From Paludibacteraceae bacterium (GTDB lineage Bacteria > Bacteroidota > Bacteroidia > Bacteroidales > Paludibacteraceae): 64,000 nucleotides of DNA. The DNA lies in assembly GCA_024401455.1 (NCBI GenBank), contig JAKSLA010000014.1, positions 1-64,000 of the forward strand, read 5' to 3'. The notes under the pieces are model-generated. The model was not told the origin of the DNA. It saw only the letters and a list, made by a program, of their open reading frames with translations, and ran no database searches. Position numbers and translations under genes: made by a program. This document shows, one piece after another, positions 41,578-49,629 of this stretch (position 1 is its first letter; every line of letters begins with the position of its first letter).

Positions 41578-42845
41578 TAGAAGTTGTATTTTACCATACC
41601 ACAAATTCTGTGGTTTGTCACACTGTGGGTGTCAGAAACTTCAAGATGGTCGTCCACCTTTTTGCCGTAGTCAACGGTGGTCATCTCGTACTCAACACCG
41701 AGGTTGAAGTGCTTCAAGTTGTAAGAGAAGGCAGGTGCCACGCGATAAATTTGGTCGATGTTCTTTGCACCCTTAACATATACGTCGCCTACCACCTTGT
41801 CGTCTGTGCCAAGGTTTTTGCTATAACCTAAGAAGAGGTTGAGTCTATACTTGTTACCAACGTAGCAGTTGATCCAACTTGTGGAAGAACGGAGTGGCGT
41901 ATATTCGCGGCTTCCGTCTTTCTTCTCTTCCGAAACGGCATATCCGCTCATCATGTTCAAATGAGCTGTGTTCTCTGCCAATGTGGTCTTAGCCTTGATT
42001 CCGAAACTCTTATCCGTGTAGGATGCGTAGAGGACAGGGGAGATGCCTTGGACATATTCGCTGACCTTGACCTTTGCATCAGCAATGGTGTCTTTCGTGA
42101 CTGGCGAAACGAATTCTTTAACAGTAGCCGTAGTTCTTGGAGCGATACGGCAGAAGTCTGCACCAATGCCAAGGTTGAAGCCGTTGGCCTTGTACTCGAT
42201 GCCACCGAAAAGTTCAGGAAGGATGGCGTTCTTTGAATAGACGTTAGAACCGCCGTCTGGGCCAACTGAAGTATATTGCAATTGGTAGATGGCAGCCAAA
42301 GTGAATTTGAAATGGTTGAGTCGGTAGTCGTATCTCAATTGAGGAGAGCGGCTGAACGGCTCAAAAGGAGAACCGGAAGCCAAAGCCAAAACGTCTGGCA
42401 ATTCGCCTGTCATTGGGTGCCATGCCTGACCTAAGAGCAATGAGTTGCGCTTCCAATCTAATTTCATGTATGCTTGGCGGATGCGGAGCATTGTTGTGCT
42501 GCTGCTGAATCCGGCAAAGTCGCTTTCAATCTTTGCAGAGGAAGAGGCCCCCAACACATCCGGACCGGTGATGTTCAATCCCAAACGAGTGGTGAATGCC
42601 AAGAAACTTGATGATGCCACATCGTTCAAATCGTCACCGTTTACGTCCAACAATTCGTCCTTAGGGATTTGGTTGTAAAGGCCGTTGGATGATTGAACGT
42701 TTTGTCTTGAATCGAAATAGAAGTAGTTGCGGATGAATCCGTAAGGCTTCAACTTAATTGGTTTTTCTTCCTTTGGAGCCTCTTGCGCTGATAGAGCTCC
42801 TATTGACAACAATGCTGTTGATGCAAGTGTGAGAAAACGCTTCAT
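41577..42845 (-). CDS. Porin-like outer-membrane protein
   Basis: A 422-residue protein with a signal peptide (MKRFLTLASTALLSIGALSAQ) and a barrel of alternating strands, ending in ...ICGMVKYNF with terminal Phe. The start KLKPYGFIRNYFYFDSRQNVQ and the middle MKLDWKRNSLLLGQAWHP match the DcaP/porin-like group of Bacteroidetes. It lies downstream of the DASS anion symporter in the same direction, although a stem-loop (42879-42910) stands between. It probably passes organic acids or other anions that the symporter takes up. Confidence 0.78.
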   Translation of the reverse strand: MKRFLTLASTALLSIGALSAQEAPKEEKPIKLKPYGFIRNYFYFDSRQNVQSSNGLYNQIPKDELLDVNGDDLNDVASSSFLAFTTRLGLNITGPDVLGASSSAKIESDFAGFSSSTTMLRIRQAYMKLDWKRNSLLLGQAWHPMTGELPDVLALASGSPFEPFSRSPQLRYDYRLNHFKFTLAAIYQLQYTSVGPDGGSNVYSKNAILPELFGGIEYKANGFNLGIGADFCRIAPRTTATVKEFVSPVTKDTIADAKVKVSEYVQGISPVLYASYTDKSFGIKAKTTLAENTAHLNMMSGYAVSEEKKDGSREYTPLRSSTSWINCYVGNKYRLNLFLGYSKNLGTDDKVVGDVYVKGAKNIDQIYRVAPAFSYNLKHFNLGVEYEMTTVDYGKKVDDHLEVSDTHSVTNHRICGMVKYNF

Positions 42846-42878
42846 TTTTGTTTTTTGATGTTGTTTTTGTATAAAACA

Positions 42879-42910
42879 TAGTAGAGACGTAATTGCTTGC
42901 GTCTCTACTA
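42879..42910 (-). terminator. Strong stem-loop between symporter and porin genes
   Basis: Perfect 11-base stem TAGTAGAGACG / CGTCTCTACTA with a 10-base loop. It likely ends or attenuates the symporter transcript before the porin gene. Confidence 0.75.
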
Positions 42911-42930
42911 TTTATTGTTTCTATGTTAAA

Positions 42931-44439
42931 TTAGTTTCCGAATACTGCGTTACCGAAGAGGATCAATGCTCCGTAGCCTACCACCATACCGAAGAGGCCA
43001 ACGATGATACCTACAATGGCCATGTCTTTCGTCGTGATGATTTTTTTAGAGTAGGCGATTGCATTTGGCGGCGTACTGATAGGGAGGGACATGGCAAGTG
43101 ATGCTGACAAAGCCACACCGATAAGGAGGGCAGGAACACCACCGAACTCGGCAAGGTTTTCCTTGATTCCCATACCTGCAGCGGCAAGGATTGGAACGAG
43201 GAGGGCCGCTGTACCGGAGTTAGACATAAATGTACTCATGACGATACAGATGAGACCTGCGCCAATCATCATGACGAGGGTAGGCCATGTTTTTAACGGA
43301 ATTGACTCTACCAAGTGCTTTCCAAGACCTGTCTTGTCAAGACCGACACCGAGGGCGAAACCTCCGGCAACCAACCAAAGTACGTCCCAGTCAACGCTTG
43401 CAAGATCCTTCTTGGTGATCACGCCCGTAATGGTGAATACAGCGAAAGGAAGCAATGCAACGATATTGGCGTTAGGACAGAACTTGCCAGTAATTTCAAG
43501 ACCTCCGAATACCCAAAGGAATACGGTAACGGCAAATGTGATATATACGATGTATGCCTTAGTGCTCTTCTCGAAGTTACCCTCAACCTCGATTTTGATA
43601 CCGTTTTGCTTAACGGAAGGAGAGAATGGGAAGAGACGGATGAGCAATTGCCAAGCGAAGAAGAGGATGATGAGCATGATAGGAACCATAAGGATCATCC
43701 AATCTGCGAAGTTGATGTCCATGCCATTTTGCTCCAAATAACCTTTGGCAATGGCATTTGGAGGCGTACCGATAGGGGTACCGATACCACCTACGTTACA
43801 AGCAATAGGAATAGCCAAGGCCAAACCGATTTTGCCCTTGCCGTCGGCAGGAAGAGACGCCAATACCGGAGTAAGGATGGTAAGCATCATCGCTGCTGTG
43901 GCTGTGTTACTCATGAACATAGAGAAGATTGCGGCAACAAGGAGGAATCCGAGAAGCACGATGTCTGGGTTCTTTCCGAAAGGCTTTAGCAACGCCTTTG
44001 CCAAACCTGCGTCCATCTTATATTTAGTAGCGGCAATCGCCAAAATGAAACCACCCATGAAAAGCATGATGGTAGGGTCTGCAAATGCAGCCATAATCGT
44101 CTTTGCACTGATAGGCATACCAAATTCTTGGCCGCTTGCTGTCTGTGCGTATGCAATGATCTTCTTTGCGTTTTCTGGGTCCTTGATTGCCTCGGTCATC
44201 AAGAATGACAAACTGCCATCTGATACGGTAAGAAGCATCAATACCATTGTGAGTACGGAGGTTGACCAAATAGGAATTGGCTCTGTAATCCACAAGGCAG
44301 CCGCCAAAAGGAAGATAGCGATGACGCGCTGCTCCATAACTGTTAACCCGGGAATGCCGAACCATTCGACAGGTATTACCCAAGCACCCAACGCAAGGAT
44401 GATCGGAATGAGTAGTGTAATGAGTTTTTTAGTCTCCAT
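42931..44439 (-). CDS. DASS/SLC13-family sodium:anion symporter
   Basis: A 502-residue inner-membrane carrier with about 11 helices. Two SNT-like sites are visible: FMSNTATAAMMLTILTPVL (about residue 170) and FMSNSGTAALLVPILAAAG (about 425), with GGIGTPIGTPPNAIA and SLPISTPPNAIAYS, the signature of di- and tricarboxylate/Na+ symporters. Likely substrates are succinate, fumarate or similar acids; sulfate cannot be excluded. Its promoter region has unusual tandem repeats. Confidence 0.9.
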   Translation of the reverse strand: METKKLITLLIPIILALGAWVIPVEWFGIPGLTVMEQRVIAIFLLAAALWITEPIPIWSTSVLTMVLMLLTVSDGSLSFLMTEAIKDPENAKKIIAYAQTASGQEFGMPISAKTIMAAFADPTIMLFMGGFILAIAATKYKMDAGLAKALLKPFGKNPDIVLLGFLLVAAIFSMFMSNTATAAMMLTILTPVLASLPADGKGKIGLALAIPIACNVGGIGTPIGTPPNAIAKGYLEQNGMDINFADWMILMVPIMLIILFFAWQLLIRLFPFSPSVKQNGIKIEVEGNFEKSTKAYIVYITFAVTVFLWVFGGLEITGKFCPNANIVALLPFAVFTITGVITKKDLASVDWDVLWLVAGGFALGVGLDKTGLGKHLVESIPLKTWPTLVMMIGAGLICIVMSTFMSNSGTAALLVPILAAAGMGIKENLAEFGGVPALLIGVALSASLAMSLPISTPPNAIAYSKKIITTKDMAIVGIIVGLFGMVVGYGALILFGNAVFGN

Positions 44440-44529
44440 TTTTTTTAATATTGTTTTTTTTGTTGTTAGCGTTCCTTGTCCGTATCACATGAATTTTTAT
44501 TCATTTAAAATTTTACGGAAAAAGTTCGA

Positions 44530-44580
44530 CAAAATTATAAAATTGGACTTAATAAACAATAAAAAGTCCAATAAAAAGTC
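44530..44580 (-). promoter_or_regulatory. Symporter promoter with inverted and tandem direct repeats
   Basis: Minus-strand -7 TAATTTTG (44530-44537) and TTG (44557-44559), 19-nt spacing. ATTGGACTT (44542-44550) and AAGTCCAAT (44564-44572) form a perfect inverted repeat, and CAATAAAAAGTC occurs twice in tandem (44557-44568, 44569-44580). These lie over and upstream of the -33 element, the place for a regulator. Confidence 0.7.
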
Positions 44581-44707
44581 GGCCTGCAAAGAAATAATTT
44601 TTGACATTGGTTTTCATATTTTAACCATGGAGAGAGCCTTGTTCCGACTGGTTTTTATTGGGTTACATTTTTTTTCAAAAAATATATGTTTTTTTATGTT
44701 AAGATTG

Positions 44708-44715
44708 TATATTTG
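44708..44715 (+). promoter_or_regulatory. -7 element of the C10 peptidase gene
   Basis: TATATTTG; short leader to ATG 44737. Confidence 0.6.
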
Positions 44716-44736
44716 GAAAAACAAAATGATTTTAAA

Positions 44737-47058
44737 ATGAGACGTTATATTTCTGTTATTGCGCTGATGTTATTTGCGACCCTCTCTTTGTTTGCGGGAG
44801 TTCGTTCTGAGCAAGAGGCTATGGGGTACGCAAAGAAGGTTTTAGGTAGTAGTTCTTCGGTTCGCCTTTTCTCGGTTGAGAAGGATTCAGCCGGAGTCGT
44901 TTCTTTTTATATGTTTGCTGGAGAGCCGGAGGGTTTTGCGATTATTGCGGCCAACTCGGAAGTTCCGGCCTTGATTGCTTACGATCCGACTTCGGTGGTC
45001 GGCAAGGAAATCCCAAAGACGCTTTCGGTGATGTTGGAGATGTTTAAGCGTAATTCGGCATCAGGCAGATTGGCTGGGTCTGGATTGCGTTCCACTAAAA
45101 TAATAGGTCATGCTGTTCGTCCTTTGCTTGCCGACATCCAGTGGCATCAGACCGAGCCGTTCAATTCTGCTTGCCCTCTCTATGAAGAGGAAATATCTGC
45201 GGCTGGCTGTGTGGCGATTTCTGTTGCTCAACTTATGGCTTATTATCGTTATCCTTCGCAAGTGCAAAAGGATATTCCTGCCTATAAAACAGATCGGCAT
45301 GGAATTAAAATTCCAAGTATAAAGGCGGGTACGGTCATTGATTGGAAGAATATTTTGCATTCGTACGATGGAGATTACACGGAAAAACAAGGGAATGCTG
45401 TGGCCGACTTGGTCCGAATCGTTGGAGCCGCCTATCATATGGATTATGCTGTGGATGTTTCTTTGGCAGAGGGCGCGCATGATAGAGTCTTGCCGACGTA
45501 TTTTGGTTTTGACAAGGATTTAATACAGCGTGTGAGCCGTAGGTCGGTTTCTGCGAGTGAATGGAATGAACTTCTTTGCAAGGATTTGGAAGCGGGCCAT
45601 CCGATTATTTTCTCGGGACAAACGGTCTCAAGTGGACACTCTTTTATATGTGATGGCGTGGATGAGAATGGTCTTTTCCATATCAATTGGGGATGGGGCA
45701 GTTATTACAATGGCTACTTTGATATTACGGTGCTCAATCCATATAGTAATACGATGGTCGGAGCAAGTTATACTCATGATGGGTATAATTTGGAATTGGA
45801 GGCATGGTTGGGCTTGGTTCCAGACGATGGACATTCAGCGGGGATAGAGTCGTCTCAATATGCAGCATATACGGGCAATTGCTTGATGCTTGACCGTACG
45901 AGGGGATTCCTTAATTTCTGGGCAGATATAAAAGTGGGCAACTGCACGGCAGAAGCATGTGTCGGTTATATGGGGAAGAATGGTAAGATTGTTAGTCTCA
46001 CGGAGCCAGAGGTGCCGGATGCCGATGTTGCAATAGGTGATATGTATGTGTTTGGCAATATTGAGCCGATGGATTTCTCTGTGTTGGAGGCAGGTGAGTA
46101 TGAACTTAGGTTGATAGAACGAGAAAAAGGCGGCGATTGGTACTTCTCTAACTCAAGCGTGAATGCAAGAGTAAAGATGACGGTAAATAGCGATGGAACG
46201 ATTGAGGTGGAAAGGAAAACGGTTGATTTGAGCGCGGTGTTGAGTCAGGTCAAATATGAAAGCAGTCGTGCGGTCTTGAATCTCCAACTTACTAATGCAG
46301 GCTTGGCGGAGTATTATGACGTGGTGACAGTCAAATTGTGGTTCGATGGCAATACAAGTGCAACCCCCGATCATGTATGGGAAGAAGGCTTTATTGTGGA
46401 GCAGGAAAACGATGTGGTGAACCGTAACATCTCGTTCGTAACTTCAGCCTCTTCTGTTCGATATGAAGTGTGTGATGCTCATGGAGATAAGTTTGCGGGC
46501 GGAAAGTTGAATTTGGAGAAGAAGGACTACTATGTTGCTTTGACTCCGCAGGAGTTCATGGGAAAGGGCACGTCACTTCACTATGCGTTCTCGTTTGGCA
46601 ATACGATGTCAGAACCGTATGACAATATCGTTTATATTATGTTCAGTGGTAAAGATAAGATGCCTAATGTTTATACGGAGGCATTTAATCTCTCTTTGAA
46701 TCCAGGGGAGGATATCAGTTCTGAGTACAACGTGGTGGCATATTCGGATACCCTTTATTATTGGGTGACGGATGGTGAAAAGTATTATTATAAAGACGAG
46801 CCAAGCCGTTACTTTATTAAAGGAATGATTATAGCCAAGCCGTTGAACCGAGTGGCAGATGAATTGGCGGAAGGTTTGGTCGTCTCTTATGCAGGCGGAG
46901 TTTTGACCGTAGAGGCTAAGAAGGCAGAGGAGGTGACGCTTCGCACATTGCAAGGAACTGTGATGGCTACATCTCGTCTCGCTGCGGGTGAAAGCATGAG
47001 TGCGCGGTTGGCGTCCGGCGTGTATATGCTCAACGGAACGAAGTTTTTGGTGAAATAA
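44737..47058 (+). CDS. Secreted C10 (streptopain-like) cysteine peptidase with T9SS-type C-terminus
   Basis: A 773-residue protein from ATG 44737 with a signal peptide (MRRYISVIALMLFATLSLFA). Residues about 22-110 are a Spi/pro-domain (EGFAIIAANSEVPALIAYDP). The C10 peptidase domain has catalytic Cys 158 (SAAGCVAISVAQLMAYY), His 301 (SSGHSFICDGV) and the FHINWGWGSYYNGYF block, so it should be active. Beta-rich modules of about 400 residues follow. The end (EEVTLRTLQGTVMATSR ... SARLASGVYMLNGTKFLVK) fits a type IX sorting domain. Relatives include SpeB, interpain A and Bfp proteases. Probably cell-surface or released, degrading host or dietary protein. Confidence 0.88.
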   Translation: MRRYISVIALMLFATLSLFAGVRSEQEAMGYAKKVLGSSSSVRLFSVEKDSAGVVSFYMFAGEPEGFAIIAANSEVPALIAYDPTSVVGKEIPKTLSVMLEMFKRNSASGRLAGSGLRSTKIIGHAVRPLLADIQWHQTEPFNSACPLYEEEISAAGCVAISVAQLMAYYRYPSQVQKDIPAYKTDRHGIKIPSIKAGTVIDWKNILHSYDGDYTEKQGNAVADLVRIVGAAYHMDYAVDVSLAEGAHDRVLPTYFGFDKDLIQRVSRRSVSASEWNELLCKDLEAGHPIIFSGQTVSSGHSFICDGVDENGLFHINWGWGSYYNGYFDITVLNPYSNTMVGASYTHDGYNLELEAWLGLVPDDGHSAGIESSQYAAYTGNCLMLDRTRGFLNFWADIKVGNCTAEACVGYMGKNGKIVSLTEPEVPDADVAIGDMYVFGNIEPMDFSVLEAGEYELRLIEREKGGDWYFSNSSVNARVKMTVNSDGTIEVERKTVDLSAVLSQVKYESSRAVLNLQLTNAGLAEYYDVVTVKLWFDGNTSATPDHVWEEGFIVEQENDVVNRNISFVTSASSVRYEVCDAHGDKFAGGKLNLEKKDYYVALTPQEFMGKGTSLHYAFSFGNTMSEPYDNIVYIMFSGKDKMPNVYTEAFNLSLNPGEDISSEYNVVAYSDTLYYWVTDGEKYYYKDEPSRYFIKGMIIAKPLNRVADELAEGLVVSYAGGVLTVEAKKAEEVTLRTLQGTVMATSRLAAGESMSARLASGVYMLNGTKFLVK

Positions 47059-47198
47059 AGGCGCGATCAGCCGAGAAAAACGCCAAAATCGGTAGTTGTT
47101 CGAAGAATAATTTTTCTTTTGAAAGTTTGGTAATCAGCGGACTTTGTCCTATGCGGGGTCGGGTGTCCTTGTGCCAGAACCGAAAAAAGAAGCCTTTT

Positions 47199-47231
47199 TT
47201 TGGCTTTTAGTAAATATATTTTATATCTTTG
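47199..47231 (+). promoter_or_regulatory. Promoter of the acyl-CoA carboxylase operon
   Basis: TTTG (47199-47202) and TATCTTTG (47224-47231) with 21-nt spacing. Predicted start near 47238 leaves a leader of about 235 nt, unusually long for this window. Confidence 0.7.
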
Positions 47232-47256
47232 CATTTGGTTTTTTAGTTCTCGTTGA

Positions 47257-47370
47257 ATGCTTGAGATAGGTTCAAGAGAATTGATTGAGGCTTCTTTCGG
47301 ATTTTGTCAAGAAGGGTTTGGCCGACATTACGTTGTAGCGATACACGGAAAAGAGGCGATTTGTTTCTGA
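47257..47370 (+). CDS. Possible leader peptide ORF (37 codons)
   Basis: ATG 47257 to TGA 47368-47370 encodes a peptide starting MLEIGSRELIEASFGF and ending GKEAICF. It lies inside the long leader of the carboxylase operon, about 20 nt after the expected transcription start and 103 nt before the biotin carboxylase ATG. No known family was recognised. It could be a regulatory upstream ORF, a small protein, or chance. Confidence 0.25.
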   Translation: MLEIGSRELIEASFGFCQEGFGRHYVVAIHGKEAICF

Positions 47371-47473
47371 TAGAGAGAAAGATGAGGACCACATTCAGAA
47401 TGGATAGAGATAACCGTAGCCTCGGCTCTATGGATTTCTGGAAGCCTTATGAAAGTGATAATTTTAAGTAGGT

Positions 47474-49003
47474 ATGATAAAAAAGATTTTAGTTGCCAAC
47501 AGAGGTGAGATAGCCATTCGTGTGATGCGCTCTTGTAAAGAGATGGGAATTCACACGGTCGCTGTTTACTCAGAGGCAGACAGAACATCCCGCCACGTTT
47601 TTTACGCAGACGAAGCGTGCTGCATTGGTGGTGCGGTTGCAAAAGATAGTTATCTTGATATCGAGAAGATTTTGGCGGTTGCTAAGAAGTTTGGCGCGGA
47701 TGCAATTCACCCAGGATACGGTTTCTTGTCAGAAAATGCTCAATTCTCCCGCAGATGTAAGGAGGAAGGCATCATTTTCATTGGCGCTCCAGAGTTCGCT
47801 ATGCGCAAAATGGGCGACAAGATTTCGGCTCGTCAGATGATGATTGATGCAGGTGTTCCAGTTGTTCCTGGTACACAAGAAGGATTGGATTCTGTCGAGG
47901 ATGCGGTTCGCATCGCAAAATCAATTGGTCTTCCTGTTATGTTCAAGGCCTCTGCTGGTGGTGGAGGTAAGGGTATCCGCTTGGTTTATGAGGAGAAGGA
48001 TATCGAGAACGCATATCTTACATCTAAGTCCGAAGCCATTTCATCGTTCGGAGATGGCACTATTTACGTAGAGAAATATATTGAATCACCACACCATATT
48101 GAGTTCCAGATTTTGGGCGACCAGTTCGGAAACGTAGTTCACCTTTGTGAGCGCGAGTGTTCTGTTCAGCGTCGTCACCAAAAAGTGTTGGAGGAGTCTC
48201 CTTCGCCATTGATGACGCCTGAGTTGCGTGCTGAGATGGGAGAGAGGGCGGTTGCGGCAGCCAAGGCTGGCAAGTACGAAGGCGCCGGCACAATCGAGTT
48301 CTTGGTGGATGATAATTTGAATTATTACTTCTTGGAGATGAATACTCGTCTTCAGGTTGAGCACCCGATCACGGAAGAGGTGGTGGGTATAGATTTGGTC
48401 AAAGAGCAAATCAATGTCGCAAATGGACTCCCATTGCGATTTAAGCAAGAGGACATCAAGCAACGTGGTCACGCTATCGAGTGCCGTATTTGTGCCGAGG
48501 ATGCAGACAACGGCTTTATTCCAGCCCCAGGCATCATCAAGCAATTGACGGAACCGTTGGGTATCGGCGTCCGCGTGGATAGTTTTGTTTACGATGGATA
48601 TGAAATCCCGATGTACTACGACTCAATGATTGGTAAGTTGATTGTTTGGGCGGTAAACCGTAAGTATGCTATCGAGCGTATGCGTCGTGTGTTGTATGAG
48701 TACAAGATCACGGGTGTGAAGACAAATATCAGTTACTTGCGTAAAATCATAGATGTGCCTGATTTCCAAAAGGGTCGTTACGACACGAACTTCTTGGAGG
48801 CCAACAAGGAACTTTTGAGCGGTGAGAAGCAAATCAAGTTGGAGCATGACCCTGAGTCAGAAAACATTGCTATCATTGCAGCATATATTGACTATATCGT
48901 TAATTTGGAGGAGAATTCGCCAAAGGCTGGTGTTGTTGGTGACAACCGTCCTATCAGTAAGTGGCGTGAGTTCGGTAAGCGTTCTGGAATGATCAGAATC
49001 TAA
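47474..49003 (+). CDS. accC: Biotin carboxylase subunit of acyl-CoA (propionyl/acetyl-CoA) carboxylase
   Basis: A 509-residue biotin carboxylase: ILVANRGEIAIRVMRSCKEM at the start, FKASAGGGGKGIRLV (ATP-grasp Gly loop), EKYIESPHHIEFQILGDQFG, the active-site region LEMNTRLQVEHPITEEVVG and GHAIECRICAEDA. It carboxylates biotin on the carrier protein using ATP and bicarbonate. Slightly longer than AccC of E. coli, with a C-terminal extension of about 50 residues, typical of the stand-alone subunit of propionyl-CoA carboxylases in Bacteroidetes. First gene of a three-gene operon. Confidence 0.93.
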   Translation: MIKKILVANRGEIAIRVMRSCKEMGIHTVAVYSEADRTSRHVFYADEACCIGGAVAKDSYLDIEKILAVAKKFGADAIHPGYGFLSENAQFSRRCKEEGIIFIGAPEFAMRKMGDKISARQMMIDAGVPVVPGTQEGLDSVEDAVRIAKSIGLPVMFKASAGGGGKGIRLVYEEKDIENAYLTSKSEAISSFGDGTIYVEKYIESPHHIEFQILGDQFGNVVHLCERECSVQRRHQKVLEESPSPLMTPELRAEMGERAVAAAKAGKYEGAGTIEFLVDDNLNYYFLEMNTRLQVEHPITEEVVGIDLVKEQINVANGLPLRFKQEDIKQRGHAIECRICAEDADNGFIPAPGIIKQLTEPLGIGVRVDSFVYDGYEIPMYYDSMIGKLIVWAVNRKYAIERMRRVLYEYKITGVKTNISYLRKIIDVPDFQKGRYDTNFLEANKELLSGEKQIKLEHDPESENIAIIAAYIDYIVNLEENSPKAGVVGDNRPISKWREFGKRSGMIRI

Positions 49004-49081
49004 CCGGGCGAAGAGTTATCACAAGGTGCAGCCTGCAATAAGCGGGATTCCTTACATAAATTATTTATAATTTCATTTTAA

Positions 49082-49600
49082 ATGGAAGTACGAATAGGAG
49101 ACAGAACGGCTGAAGTCGAGTTGATCAGCAAGGAGGACAACAAAGTCAAAATCAGCATAGACGGAAATATTTACGATGTGGACATCGTAATGGCCGAGAA
49201 TGGCTTGTGCTCTATCATAACGAATGATGGCAAGTCATACAATACCGAAATCAAGCGTCCGAATAAGGATAAGGAATATACAGTGAACGTATTGTTCGAT
49301 TCTTATCAAGTGGAGATGATTGATTTGCATACGAAGTACTTGCGTAGCAGAAAGAATGCAGAGTCGGGCGGAGTGCAAGACCGCATCTTCTCGCCAATGC
49401 CAGGAAAGGTCATCAAGGTCTTGGTCAACAAAGGCGATCGTGTTGAGGCAGGTACCTCTGTTATCGTTGTCGAGGCAATGAAGATGCAGAGTGAGTACAA
49501 AGTGAAGAATACAAGCATTATAAAAGATATTCTTGTAGCGGAAGGGGATACTATCAAGGGTGACGAAACATTGATCACTTTGGATCCTGTTACTGAATGA
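49082..49600 (+). CDS. Biotin carboxyl carrier protein
   Basis: A 172-residue carrier. Residues 1-95 form a beta-rich N-terminal part (VRIGDRTAEVELI, KVKISIDGNIYDVDIV) of the kind that docks carrier to carboxylase in propionyl-CoA carboxylases. Residues about 98-170 are the biotinyl domain: FSPMPGKVIKVLVNKGDRVE and biotin motif EAMKMQSEY. It lies between the biotin carboxylase and carboxyltransferase genes (gaps 78 and 29 nt). Confidence 0.92.
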   Translation: MEVRIGDRTAEVELISKEDNKVKISIDGNIYDVDIVMAENGLCSIITNDGKSYNTEIKRPNKDKEYTVNVLFDSYQVEMIDLHTKYLRSRKNAESGGVQDRIFSPMPGKVIKVLVNKGDRVEAGTSVIVVEAMKMQSEYKVKNTSIIKDILVAEGDTIKGDETLITLDPVTE

Positions 49601-49629
49601 TTCCGCAATGAACTTTTAAATTATCAGAG

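Larger units (their letters stand above)
47059..47473. other. Spacer with terminator, promoter and long leader
   Basis: This 415-base gap contains a hairpin AAGCC/GGCTT with T-loop (47190-47208), a promoter (47199-47231) overlapping it, a 37-codon ORF (47257-47370) and about 100 further bases before the biotin carboxylase gene. Confidence 0.6.

Noticed and set aside
43745..44740. 331-codon plus-strand ORF opposite the symporter gene
   Set aside because: It is the antisense frame of a clear 11-helix carrier with conserved motifs; the hydrophobic composition is a mirror effect.
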